Of a stretch of 64,000 nucleotides of DNA, positions 26,642 to 35,100 are shown piece by piece (the stretch's first letter is position 1; each line of letters opens with the position of its first letter). The stretch is from positions 62,001 through 126,000 of the forward strand of contig CAZKRY010000015.1 in assembly GCA_964555355.1 (NCBI GenBank). The letters run 5' to 3'. The notes under the pieces are model-generated. The model made no database searches. It saw only the letters and a program-made list of their open reading frames with translations, and had not been told where the DNA came from. This stretch comes from CAIKBL01 sp964555355. Lineage in GTDB: Bacteria > Pseudomonadota > Gammaproteobacteria > Ga0077536. Both the position numbers and the translations under genes were made by a program.

Positions 26642-27664
26642 ATGGCCATGACAGTTTATTACGACAAAGACGCGGACCTTTCGTTGATTCAGCGCCGCCA
26701 AGTGGCCATTATCGGCTACGGATCCCAAGGACACGCGCATGCCAACAATCTGCGCGATTCCGGCGTCAAAGTGATCGTCGGCCTGCGTCCGGGCTCAGCC
26801 AGTTGGACGAAAGCGGAAAACGCCGGTCTGCCGGTGAAGCCGGTCGCGGAAGCCGTCGCGCAAACCGATGTCGTGATGATTCTGGCGCCGGACGAACAAC
26901 AGGGTGATCTGTACCGCAACGATATCGCGCCGCATATCAAACAAGGCGCGGCGCTTGCGTTCGCGCATGGTTTCAACATCCACTTCGGTCAAATCACACC
27001 GCGCGACGACTTGGACGTCATCATGATCGCGCCCAAAGGTCCTGGCCACTTGGTGCGCTCTACCTATCAACAGGGCGGCGGCGTGCCGAGCTTAATTGCG
27101 GTGGCGCAAGACAAGTCAGGCCAAGCCAAGGACATCGCGCTCGCTTATGCCGCCGCCAACGGCGGCGCGCGTGCGGGCGTCATCGAAACTAATTTCCGTG
27201 AAGAAACCGAAACCGATCTATTCGGCGAACAAACCGTGCTATGTGGTGGCGTGACCGCGCTTATCATGGCCGGTTACGACACTTTGGTTGAAGCCGGTTA
27301 CGCGCCTGAGATGGCGTATTTCGAATGCCTGCATGAGTTAAAACTCATCGTGGATCTGATCTATGAAGGCGGTATCGCGAATATGCGTTATTCCATCTCG
27401 AATACCGCTGAGTATGGCGATTTCACGCGCGGCCCGCGCATCGTCACCGATGAGACGCGTAAGGAAATGAAGCGCATCCTGTCGGAGATCCAGAATGGCG
27501 AGTTCGCTCGCGAATGGATGGGCGAGAATAAAACTGGCGCGTCGGTGTTGAAAGCCAAGCGCCGAATTTCGCGAAATCACGGCATCGAGCAAGTGGGTGA
27601 ACGCCTGCGCGCGATGATGCCGTGGATTAAAGCCAATCGGCTGGTCGATCAATCGCGCAATTGA
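26642..27664 (+). CDS. ilvC: Ketol-acid reductoisomerase IlvC (class I)
   Basis: 340 residues, the short class I form. The Rossmann loop GYGSQGHAHANNLRDSG and GLRPGSASW set NADPH use. The knotted C-terminal domain carries the Mg-binding acids in EETETDLFGEQTVLCGG and ECLHELKLIVDLIYEGG. It isomerises and reduces acetolactate or acetohydroxybutyrate. It follows ilvH after 40 bases with a clear GGGAGAA ribosome site. Confidence 0.97.
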   Translation: MAMTVYYDKDADLSLIQRRQVAIIGYGSQGHAHANNLRDSGVKVIVGLRPGSASWTKAENAGLPVKPVAEAVAQTDVVMILAPDEQQGDLYRNDIAPHIKQGAALAFAHGFNIHFGQITPRDDLDVIMIAPKGPGHLVRSTYQQGGGVPSLIAVAQDKSGQAKDIALAYAAANGGARAGVIETNFREETETDLFGEQTVLCGGVTALIMAGYDTLVEAGYAPEMAYFECLHELKLIVDLIYEGGIANMRYSISNTAEYGDFTRGPRIVTDETRKEMKRILSEIQNGEFAREWMGENKTGASVLKAKRRISRNHGIEQVGERLRAMMPWIKANRLVDQSRN

Positions 27665-27679
27665 TTGCAGAGTTCCCTT

Positions 27680-27800
27680 TACCCGGCGCTGCGCGCCGAC
27701 TTCTCTCGGTGGGAGAGTTTCTTTGACCCTCTCCCGCACGCGGAGAAGTTTTCTTGTCACCCTCTCCCGCTTTGCGGGAGCGGGTAGGGTGAGGGTCTTC
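27680..27800. repeat. Interspersed palindromic repeat, copy B
   Basis: Fills most of the ilvC-pssA gap. 27681-27705 is identical over 25 bases to copy A (22311-22335) in the opposite orientation, with the hairpin CGGCGC-TGC-GCGCCG. Two further CCCTCTCCCG blocks follow, the second forming CTCCCGC-TTT-GCGGGAG, and the far end GGGTGAGGGTCTTC matches the end of copy A. Within the operon it could tune read-through or mRNA stability between ilvC and pssA (inference). Confidence 0.75.
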
Positions 27801-27871
27801 CCGCTGTGCAAACACCTCATCCCGCTGCACACTAGCGCCCTATGCGGCGTTACGCTGCGGGAGGATGCGCC

Positions 27872-28660
27872 ATGGAACGCAAAGTATCTGACAATGTGCA
27901 CCGATTAGTGTCGATCGCGAGTCCCGCGCTGCGCGGGCGCGGCATCTACTTGCTCCCGAATCTGTTTACCACCGGCGCGATGCTGGCGGGCTTTTACGCC
28001 ATCACCGCTGCCATTCATGGCCAGTTTGAAAATGCCGCGATTGCGACCTTTGTCGCGATGGTGCTTGATGGCATGGACGGCCGCATTGCGCGCATGACCA
28101 ACACGCAAAGCGCCTTTGGCGCGGAGTACGACAGCTTGGCGGACATGGTGTCGTTTGGCGTCGCGCCCGCGATTTTGGCGTATGAATGGATGCTACGCGA
28201 GACCGGCAAATTGGGTTTCTTGGTGGCTTTCGTTTATGCATCGGCGGCCGCGCTGCGTTTGGCGCGTTTCAACTCGCAAGCCGCGAGTACCGACAAGAAG
28301 TATTTCAAAGGATTGCCAAGCCCGGCGTCGGCGGCGCTGGTGGCCGGGTTTATCTGGTGTTTCGATAAGCACAACCTCCATGGGCAAGGGTTGGTCGTGG
28401 CATTGACCTTTGTCGTCACCGTCGCCTGCGCCGCGCTCATGGTGAGCAACATTCGCTTTTACAGCTTCAAGGACTTGGATCTTCGCAGTCGCGTGCCGTT
28501 CATCAAAGCGCTGGCGGTGGTATTGGTCTTTGGCGTTATCTCGATGAACCCGCCGATCACGTTACTGCTGACCTTTTTGGCGTATGCGAGTTCGGGGCCG
28601 ATCGTGACATTGAACCAATTACAACGTAGACGGCGCGATCGTTCGCGAATAAAGCCTTAA
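27872..28660 (+). CDS. pssA: CDP-diacylglycerol-serine O-phosphatidyltransferase PssA
   Basis: 262 residues from the ATG at 27872, which has GGGAGGA 6 bases before it; an upstream in-frame ATG (27842) lacks one. Integral membrane enzyme of the CDP-alcohol phosphotransferase family: the full motif DG-x2-AR-x8-G-x3-D-x3-D is present (DGRIARM to FGAEYDSLAD). It makes phosphatidylserine, the precursor of phosphatidylethanolamine, and is the type II (multi-span) form. It lies between ilvC and leuA, a location known in other proteobacteria. Confidence 0.94.
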   Translation: MERKVSDNVHRLVSIASPALRGRGIYLLPNLFTTGAMLAGFYAITAAIHGQFENAAIATFVAMVLDGMDGRIARMTNTQSAFGAEYDSLADMVSFGVAPAILAYEWMLRETGKLGFLVAFVYASAAALRLARFNSQAASTDKKYFKGLPSPASAALVAGFIWCFDKHNLHGQGLVVALTFVVTVACAALMVSNIRFYSFKDLDLRSRVPFIKALAVVLVFGVISMNPPITLLLTFLAYASSGPIVTLNQLQRRRRDRSRIKP

Positions 28661-28694
28661 CCCGTCGCGCGACCGGATTTAGCGGAGCAAATCC

Positions 28695-30233
28695 ATGAAA
28701 GATCGTTTAATCATATTCGATACCACCCTGCGCGACGGTGAGCAAAGCCCGGGCGCGGCCATGACCAAGGCTGAAAAGCTCCGGATCGCCAAAGCGTTGG
28801 AGCGGCTGAAGGTGGATGTCATCGAAGCCGGATTCCCGATTGCGAGTCCGGGCGATTTTGAAGCCGTGCAGGCGGTGGCGCGCACGATCAAGGACTGCAC
28901 CGTCTGCGGCTTATCAAGGACTGGGGATGGGGATATCGATCGTGCGTATGAAGCCTTAAAAGACGCGCCGTCCTATCGGATCCACACTTTCATCGCGACT
29001 TCGCCAATTCATATGGAGAAGAAGCTCAAGATGCGGCCGGATGAGGTCTTCGAGTCCGCCGTGCGCGCCGTTAAACGCGCGCGCCAATACACCGATAACG
29101 TGGAGTTTTCTTGCGAAGACAGCAGCCGCTCCGAATTCGATTTTTTGTGCCGCATCGTTGAAGCCGTGATCGCAGCGGGCGCGACGACCGTCAATCTGCC
29201 GGATACCGTCGGCTATGCCGTGCCTGAGCAGTACGGAGAATTCATCGGCCGTTTACTCGGCAATGTGCCAAACAGCGACAAAGCGGTTTTCTCCGTGCAT
29301 TGCCATAACGATCTTGGGCTTGCCGTCGGCAACTCGCTCGCCGCCGTTATGCACGGCGCGCGGCAGGTCGAATGCACTATCAATGGCTTAGGCGAGCGCG
29401 CCGGTAATGCATCATTGGAAGAAATCGTCATGGCGGTGCGTACCCGTAAAGATTATTTCCCGTGCGAGACACGCATCGACACCACCGAAATCATGAATTG
29501 CTCGCGTCTGGTGTCGACCATCACGGGATTTCCGGTGCAACCGAACAAGGCCATCGTCGGCGCTAATGCCTTTGCGCACGAGTCGGGCATTCATCAAGAC
29601 GGCGTACTGAAGCATCGCGAAACTTACGAAATCATGCGGGCGCAAGACGTCGGACTCAACTCCAACAAAATCGTACTCGGCAAGTTATCCGGGCGTAACG
29701 CGCTGCGCACGCGTTTGAAAGAGCTTGGGATCGAGTTCGGTAGCGAACAAGACATGAACGAAACGTTCAAGCGCTTTAAAGATCTAGCCGATCGGAAGTC
29801 GGAGATTTACGACGAGGACCTGCAAGCATTGGTCTCGGACACCGAGATGGAAACGGCCAATGAACGCGTCAAATTGGTATCGCTGCGCGTCCGCACGGAA
29901 ACGGGCGAGACGCCGCAAGCCGAGGTTACCTTATCGATCGACGGCCATGAGCGCGCCGCGGCCTCAAGCGGTGACGGTCCGGTGGACGCCGCCTTTCGCG
30001 CGGTCGAACAAATCATGCAAAGCGGCGTGCAGCTGCAGCTTTATTCCGTGAACGCCATCACCACCGGCACCGATTCGCAGGGCGAAGTCACCGTGCGCTT
30101 GGAGCGTGGTGGGCGCATCGTCAACGGACAGGGCGCCGATACCGACATCATCGTCGCGTCGGTCAAGGCCTATTTGAGTGCATTGAACAAAGTGCTCTAT
30201 CCCGTGCACCGTGAACACCCGCAACCCGGCTGA
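28695..30233 (+). CDS. leuA: 2-isopropylmalate synthase LeuA
   Basis: 512 residues, type I (E. coli-like) length. N-terminal TIM barrel: IIFDTTLRDGEQSPGAAM with the catalytic and metal Arg-Asp, and the metal HxH in VHCHNDLGLAVGNS; then GLGERAGNASLEE and the subdomain with HESGIHQDG. The C-terminal LeuA dimer domain (about 390-505) binds leucine for feedback inhibition. It condenses acetyl-CoA with 2-oxoisovalerate, the first step specific to leucine. Last gene of the ilv operon; 34 bases after pssA. Confidence 0.96.
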   Translation: MKDRLIIFDTTLRDGEQSPGAAMTKAEKLRIAKALERLKVDVIEAGFPIASPGDFEAVQAVARTIKDCTVCGLSRTGDGDIDRAYEALKDAPSYRIHTFIATSPIHMEKKLKMRPDEVFESAVRAVKRARQYTDNVEFSCEDSSRSEFDFLCRIVEAVIAAGATTVNLPDTVGYAVPEQYGEFIGRLLGNVPNSDKAVFSVHCHNDLGLAVGNSLAAVMHGARQVECTINGLGERAGNASLEEIVMAVRTRKDYFPCETRIDTTEIMNCSRLVSTITGFPVQPNKAIVGANAFAHESGIHQDGVLKHRETYEIMRAQDVGLNSNKIVLGKLSGRNALRTRLKELGIEFGSEQDMNETFKRFKDLADRKSEIYDEDLQALVSDTEMETANERVKLVSLRVRTETGETPQAEVTLSIDGHERAAASSGDGPVDAAFRAVEQIMQSGVQLQLYSVNAITTGTDSQGEVTVRLERGGRIVNGQGADTDIIVASVKAYLSALNKVLYPVHREHPQPG

Positions 30234-30242
30234 GCCTGCGCA

Positions 30243-30995
30243 ATGAACGACCGTACGCGTAGCTTGCGCGAAGAATATTTGCGGGCGATGGGCGTGGATG
30301 TGTGGGTGCGCCGGCGGAGCGCGGACGCCGACAGTGCACGTATCGCGACCGCACCGCCGCGCCTAACGACCGTGGTTGACTCCCCGCCACAAGAACCTGT
30401 GCTTGTTGCTCATGCGCCCGCAAAGGCTGAAGAGACGCTCGACTGGGACGTGCTTGCCGCAAAAGTTGCGGCCTGCACGCGCTGCGAGCTGCATAACGGA
30501 CGTACGCAAACCGTGTTTGGCGTCGGCAATCGCAACGCCGAGTGGTTGATCGTCGGCGAAGCGCCGGGGGCGGAAGAAGACAAACGTGGCGAACCCTTTG
30601 TGGGGCGCGCCGGGCAGTTGCTGAATTCGATGCTCGGTGCGCTAGGCCTGCGGCGCGAACAAGTTTATATCGCCAATATTCTGAAATGCCGACCCCCCAA
30701 TAACCGCGATCCGCAGCCGCCGGAAGTCGTTTGCTGCGAGCCTTATCTACAACAACAAATCGCGCTGTTAAAGCCACGCATCATTCTGGCCGTGGGCCGC
30801 ATCGCCGCGCAGAATCTGCTTAAAGTGACAACGCCAATCGGCAAGTTGCGTGGCCAGCGCTATCAGTACGGGCCGGCTGGGATCCCGCTCGTCGTGACCT
30901 ATCATCCCGCCTACCTGCTACGCTCGCCGGGCGAGAAGCGCCGCGCGTGGCAAGACCTATTGTTTGCCGAGCGCGTCTTACGGGAATCCGTGTGA
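30243..30995 (+). CDS. Family 4 uracil-DNA glycosylase (iron-sulfur type)
   Basis: 250 residues: a variable N-terminal tail (1-65) and a UDG fold. Four cysteines fit the [4Fe-4S] pattern of family 4: Cys78 and Cys81 (CTRC), Cys149 (LKCRPP) and Cys165 (the second of VVCCEP); the 16-residue gap between the last two is as in thermophile UDGa. Active-site blocks are VGEAPGAEEDKRGEPFVGRAG and TYHPAYLLR. It removes uracil from DNA. It starts 9 bases after leuA and overlaps rimI by 4. Confidence 0.92.
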   Translation: MNDRTRSLREEYLRAMGVDVWVRRRSADADSARIATAPPRLTTVVDSPPQEPVLVAHAPAKAEETLDWDVLAAKVAACTRCELHNGRTQTVFGVGNRNAEWLIVGEAPGAEEDKRGEPFVGRAGQLLNSMLGALGLRREQVYIANILKCRPPNNRDPQPPEVVCCEPYLQQQIALLKPRIILAVGRIAAQNLLKVTTPIGKLRGQRYQYGPAGIPLVVTYHPAYLLRSPGEKRRAWQDLLFAERVLRESV

Positions 30996-31474
30996 ACGCC
31001 CAGCCGGAAGCTGCGCGGGCGCAGTTGCGGCCGATGCGCGAACACGATGTGCCGCAGGTCGCCGCCGTGGAACGCCGAGCTTACGAATTTCCATGGACCT
31101 CGGGCATATTTACCGACTGCCTGCGCGCGGGGTATTGCTGCTGGGCGCTTGAGTTAAACGACACCGTGATCGGCTACGGCATCATGGCCGTGGCGCTCGA
31201 CGAAGCCCATCTACTCAATCTGTGCGTCGATCCTTTGTATCAACGACGCGGCTATGCCCGACAAATGCTCGATCTCTTGGAACAGCTGGCGGTGCGTCAC
31301 CATGCCACGATGTTATTTCTGGAGGTCAGACCCTCCAATGCGCCGGCGCTCGAGCTCTATACGCGCAGCGGTTTTGCCAAAATCGCCGTCCGTCGCGGCT
31401 ACTATCCGGCGCGGGTAGGACGCGAAGATGCCTGGGTTTTTAGCAAGTACTTCACCCAGTCTTCACGCCTTTGA
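30992..31474 (+). CDS. rimI: Ribosomal protein S18-alanine N-acetyltransferase RimI
   Basis: 160 residues from a GTG at 30992 that overlaps the glycosylase stop (GTGA). GNAT fold: LRPMREHDVPQVAAVERRAYEFPWT at the N-terminus, the acetyl-CoA loop in LCVDPLYQRRGYARQML, and LEVRPSNAPALELYTRSGFAKIAVRRGYYP, which includes the RimI-specific catalytic Tyr/Glu region. It acetylates the N-terminus of ribosomal protein S18. Confidence 0.93.
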   Translation: MNAQPEAARAQLRPMREHDVPQVAAVERRAYEFPWTSGIFTDCLRAGYCCWALELNDTVIGYGIMAVALDEAHLLNLCVDPLYQRRGYARQMLDLLEQLAVRHHATMLFLEVRPSNAPALELYTRSGFAKIAVRRGYYPARVGREDAWVFSKYFTQSSRL

Positions 31475-31559
31475 ATTTCGACACCGTGGTTGAATCGCCG
31501 TGCCGAGTTGGTTAGCCTTGTAGCATTCCACGTTACCAGCCTAGTGAGGACCCACCCCT

Positions 31560-32102
31560 GTGAAATTTCAACGTTCGCTCCTGGCTGCCGCGTTCCTCTG
31601 CGCCTTTGGCACCGCGCACGCCATCGACAAGATAGCTTTTGAATACGGGTCCTCGGCGGGCGATGCCGAAATCGACCGCTATGGGGCGGTGGCGACCATC
31701 GACTGGGGCGTGCGTTGGCTCGAATCCGGTAGCTGGTATCTTGGCGGCTATTGGGAGGCAGGGGTCAATTTTTGGGACAGCGATCCCGGCCGTACTGGCA
31801 ATGATTCGCTCGTCGACCTGCACGTTACGCCAGTGTTTCGCTGGCAACGTGATCCAGCCGCTGGCTTTGCGCCGTTTCTCGAATTGGGCGTTGGCCCTCA
31901 TGGCCATACCGAAAGCAAAATTGAAGATAAGGACTTTGACATCGGTTTCGCGTTCGGCAGCCATATCGGTGGCGGCATGCGCTTTGGCGAGCAAGGTCGC
32001 TATGAAGTCTTGTACCGGTTCCAGCATTTGTCGAATGCCAGCCTCGGGGATAAAAACCCCGGTGTGAATTTCCACCTTTTTCAGTTTGGCTACCGGTTTT
32101 AA
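31560..32102 (+). CDS. pagL: Lipid A 3-O-deacylase PagL-like outer-membrane protein
   Basis: 180 residues from a GTG with GAGGA 9 bases upstream. A signal peptide (MKFQRSLLAAAFLCAFGTAHA) precedes a small beta-barrel of alternating aromatic strands ending in the outer-membrane signature ...FGYRF with a terminal Phe. The catalytic pair His156-x-Ser158 is present in QHLSNAS. Where the Pseudomonas enzyme has its triad Glu, 14 residues after the His, this protein has Asn170. PagL removes the 3-position acyl chain of lipid A in the outer membrane. Its reading frame ends within the region just before cysM. Confidence 0.85.
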   Translation: MKFQRSLLAAAFLCAFGTAHAIDKIAFEYGSSAGDAEIDRYGAVATIDWGVRWLESGSWYLGGYWEAGVNFWDSDPGRTGNDSLVDLHVTPVFRWQRDPAAGFAPFLELGVGPHGHTESKIEDKDFDIGFAFGSHIGGGMRFGEQGRYEVLYRFQHLSNASLGDKNPGVNFHLFQFGYRF

Positions 32103-32104
32103 GT

Positions 32105-32995
32105 CTGCGTTACCCATCAGTCGATCAAACTGTCGGGAATACCCCACTCGTTCGCCTGCAACGGTTGCCTGGGGCGACCACCAACACGATCCTCGCCAAG
32201 CTTGAGAGTCACAACCCGGCCGGTTCGGTGAAAGACCGACCGGCGCGGCATATGATTTCGGGCGCGGAGCAGCGCGGCGAAATCAAACCCGGCGACACCT
32301 TGATTGAAGCCACCAGCGGCAATACCGGCATCGCGCTCGCGATGGTCGCCGCGATGCGTGGTTACCGTTTGATCCTCATCATGCCGGACAACATGACCGA
32401 AGAGCGTCGCGCCTACATGAAGGCTTACGGTGCCGAGATTATTCTCGTACCGAAAGACGGTGGCATGGAGGCGGCGATCGATCTCGCACGCTGCATGGAG
32501 AAAGATGGCGAAGGACGTGTGCTTGACCAGTTTTCGAACCCCGACAATCCGCGCGCGCATTACGAGACCACGGGGCCAGAGATTTGGCGAGATACGGACG
32601 GCGAGATCACGCATTTCGTCAGCGCGATGGGCACCACCGGCACCATCATGGGCACCGGGCGCTATCTCAAGGAGCGTAAGCGCGAGATTCAGATTATCGG
32701 TGTGCAGCCCCTTGATGGCGCGAGTATCCCGGGGATCCGCCGCTGGCGGGAACCTTACGTGCCGGCCATCTACGAGCGCCGGCATATTGATCGTTTGCTT
32801 GATGTCTCGCAGAAAGAAGCAGAAGAAACCGCGCGTCGCCTCGCACGCGAAGAAGGCATTTTCGCCGGTATCTCAGCCGGCGGCGCGCTGGCGGTCGCGC
32901 TGCGAATCGCCCAAGAAGTCACCGCTGCCACCATCGTCACCATCATCTGCGATCGCGGCGATCGCTACCTCTCGACACGCGTCTTTTCCGGCTGA
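32105..32995 (+). CDS. cysM: Cysteine synthase B CysM with apparent CTG start
   Basis: 296 residues if read from the CTG at 32105. The conserved family N-terminus (DQTVGNTPLVRLQRLPG) is encoded in frame upstream of the only standard start, a TTG at 32165 that would delete it. From the stop codon at 32051 to 32165 the frame has no ATG, GTG or TTG. The CTG sits where relatives have Met (MRYPT-like). The PLP Lys is in NPAGSVKDRPA, the phosphate loop is TSGNTGIALA and GTTGTIMGTG, and EATSGNTG and ISAGGALA are typical. It makes cysteine from O-acetylserine with sulfide or thiosulfate. Either a rare start codon, a start mutation or a base error. Confidence 0.88.
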   Translation: MRYPSVDQTVGNTPLVRLQRLPGATTNTILAKLESHNPAGSVKDRPARHMISGAEQRGEIKPGDTLIEATSGNTGIALAMVAAMRGYRLILIMPDNMTEERRAYMKAYGAEIILVPKDGGMEAAIDLARCMEKDGEGRVLDQFSNPDNPRAHYETTGPEIWRDTDGEITHFVSAMGTTGTIMGTGRYLKERKREIQIIGVQPLDGASIPGIRRWREPYVPAIYERRHIDRLLDVSQKEAEETARRLAREEGIFAGISAGGALAVALRIAQEVTAATIVTIICDRGDRYLSTRVFSG

Positions 32996-33001
32996 GTACG
33001 C

Positions 33002-33787
33002 ATGAATTTCAATTGTTTGGTGTTCGATATCGAAACCGTACCGGATACCGCGGGCGCCCGGCGACTGTGGGGTCTCGACGGTCTGAGCGACGAAGATGTC
33101 GCGAAAGTCATGGTCGCCAAACGCCAGCAAGAAACCGGTGGCGAAGTGGAATTTCTGCGCCACCATCTACAACGCGTGGTCGCCATCGCCGCGGTGTTCC
33201 GACATGACGAGCGATTGACGGTATGGTCGCTCGGCGAAGAGGATTCCAGCGAGGCTGAACTCTTGAAGCGCTTCTACGACGGTGTCGAGCGCTATTCGCC
33301 CACCCTGGTGTCGTGGAACGGGGGTGGCTTCGACTTGCCGGTGCTGCACTACCGCGCGCTCATCAACGGCGTTAACGCCGCGCGTTACTGGGAAACCGGG
33401 CATGACGACAGTAGCTTTCGCTACAACAATTACCTAAGCCGCTATCACTGGCGGCATCTCGATCTCATGGATGTACTCTCAGGCTACCAGCCACGCGCGA
33501 CCGCCAAGCTCGATGAGATCGCGACCTTGATGGGTTTGCCGGGTAAATTCGGCATGAGTGGTGTCGATGTGTGGCCCCGCTATCTGGCGGGCGGACTCGC
33601 CGAGATCCGCGCGTACTGCGAAACCGATGTGTTGAATACTTATCTTGTGTATCTCGCTTTTGAGCGCATGCGTGGCCATCTGCTTGACGCGCAGTACACG
33701 GAAGAAATTGCACGGGTCAGAGCTTATCTCGCTGAGCAACGCAAGCCGCACTTCGACGCTTTCTTGGCCGCTTGGCCGGCGGCATGA
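33002..33787 (+). CDS. Predicted 3'-5' exonuclease related to the PolB exonuclease domain
   Basis: 261 residues, DnaQ-like (RNase H) fold of the group related to the family B polymerase proofreading domain. Exo I FDIETVPD supplies the first acidic pair, exo II is SWNGGGFDLPVL, and exo III is YCETDVLNTY. There is no polymerase domain, so it acts as a separate nuclease, probably in DNA repair; the substrate is not established. It starts 6 bases after cysM and its stop overlaps the rlmD start. Confidence 0.88.
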   Translation: MNFNCLVFDIETVPDTAGARRLWGLDGLSDEDVAKVMVAKRQQETGGEVEFLRHHLQRVVAIAAVFRHDERLTVWSLGEEDSSEAELLKRFYDGVERYSPTLVSWNGGGFDLPVLHYRALINGVNAARYWETGHDDSSFRYNNYLSRYHWRHLDLMDVLSGYQPRATAKLDEIATLMGLPGKFGMSGVDVWPRYLAGGLAEIRAYCETDVLNTYLVYLAFERMRGHLLDAQYTEEIARVRAYLAEQRKPHFDAFLAAWPAA

Positions 33788-35100
33788 GTTCGCATAAAAA
33801 GGATCTTCCGCGCGAGTACGACGTCACCATCGAACGGCTCTCGCACGAAGGCCGCGGAGTGGCGCATTTCCAGGGGAAAACGGTGTTTGTGGCCGATGCC
33901 TTGCCCGGCGAACAGGTCCACGCCAAAGTCATGCGCCGGCACCGTCGTTACGATGAGGCGCGCGCTGAGCGCATTGAAAACCCGCATGCTGATCGCGTCA
34001 TACCAGTATGCGCGCATGCCGCGTTATGTGGCGGATGCTCGCTCCAACATCTTTCGAGCGCGGCACAGCTCGCGCATAAACAAGGCGTGCTACTTGAATT
34101 ATTGAAACACCAAGCCAATACCGCGCCGCGCGAAATCATCCCGACGGTGACGGGGGAGTTATGGGGCTATCGGCGCCGCGCGCGTCTGTCCGTGCGCGTA
34201 GTGCCCAAGAAAGGTGGGGCGATCGTCGGCTTTCGGGAAAAGGCTTCGCACTTTGTCACTGCTATTGATCATTGCGCGGTACTGGTGCCGAGTATCGGAG
34301 CGCGTTTGCCGGAGTTACGCGCCTTGCTCGATAAGTTGAGCATCGTATCTTTGATTCCGCAGATTGAAGTCGCGGCCGACGATGACGTGGCCGTACTCGT
34401 CATTCGACATCAGGCACCGCCCACCGCGGACGATCACGCGCTTTTGCGCGAATTCGCCGAACGCACGGGGCTACGGATCTGTTTGCAAGCGGGTGACCGG
34501 GGCACGTTGCTGCCGCTCTCGGGGCCGCTTACTTTGCATTATCGCCTAGGTGAGTTGGTCTTCGAGTTTCTTCCAGGGGATTTCGTCCAGGTAAATGCCG
34601 GGCTTAATTCGGCGTTGGTCGAGTGCGCATTGGCGTGCCTTAAGCCCACGCTCCACGACGATGTCGCTGATCTCTTCTCCGGTCTTGGTAATTTCACGTT
34701 ACCGCTCGCTACGCATGCGCATGAGGTAATCGGCTTTGAAGGTGACGCCGGGTTGGTCGAACGCGCGCGCGCCAACGCCGAGGCGAATGGCTTACCCAAT
34801 GTCGCGTTTGTGACCGCCGATTTGTACGATTCGCGCGGAGTTACCCAACTAGCAACCCGTTCCTTTGCCAAAGTATTGCTCGATCCGCCACGCAGCGGTG
34901 CCGAGCTTGCTTTACGCACGCTAGACCTCGCGGCGACTCGGCGCATCGTTTATGTATCGTGCAATCCGGTCACGCTCGCGCGCGATACGGCGATCCTCGT
35001 GCGCGATCGTGGCTTTGTGTTACGCGCGGCCGGTATCATCGATATGTTCCCGCATACTTCGCATGTGGAATCGATTGCTGTTTTTGAGCCGGCGCGCTGA
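33784..35100 (+). CDS. rlmD: 23S rRNA (uracil-1939-C5)-methyltransferase RlmD
   Basis: 438 residues from the ATG that overlaps the exonuclease stop (ATGA). An N-terminal TRAM domain (YDVTIERLSHEGRGVAHF to VLADALPGE-like) is followed by the iron-sulfur cysteines VCAHAALCGGC plus a later DHC, then the SAM domain with DLFSGLGNFTLPLA, and the catalytic block LDPPRSGAE and VYVSCNPVTLARD, whose Cys attacks uracil C6. Length and motif order match RlmD (RumA). Confidence 0.94.
   Translation: MSSHKKDLPREYDVTIERLSHEGRGVAHFQGKTVFVADALPGEQVHAKVMRRHRRYDEARAERIENPHADRVIPVCAHAALCGGCSLQHLSSAAQLAHKQGVLLELLKHQANTAPREIIPTVTGELWGYRRRARLSVRVVPKKGGAIVGFREKASHFVTAIDHCAVLVPSIGARLPELRALLDKLSIVSLIPQIEVAADDDVAVLVIRHQAPPTADDHALLREFAERTGLRICLQAGDRGTLLPLSGPLTLHYRLGELVFEFLPGDFVQVNAGLNSALVECALACLKPTLHDDVADLFSGLGNFTLPLATHAHEVIGFEGDAGLVERARANAEANGLPNVAFVTADLYDSRGVTQLATRSFAKVLLDPPRSGAELALRTLDLAATRRIVYVSCNPVTLARDTAILVRDRGFVLRAAGIIDMFPHTSHVESIAVFEPAR

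Noticed and set aside
30163..30777. 204-codon minus-strand frame over leuA and the uracil-DNA glycosylase
   Set aside because: Spans two real genes and their junction; composition is that of a shadow frame.
31533..32147. 204-codon minus-strand reading frame opposite pagL
   Set aside because: It is fully antisense to a gene with a signal peptide, a catalytic HxS motif and a barrel C-terminus, and encodes no recognisable fold.
32105..32165. Frameshift as the explanation for the missing cysM start
   Set aside because: The conserved N-terminal residues are all in one frame with the rest of the protein, so no indel is needed; only the start codon is unusual.
32117..32785. 222-codon minus-strand reading frame opposite cysM
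   Set aside because: Antisense shadow of a clear cysteine synthase; long only because high G+C makes stops rare.
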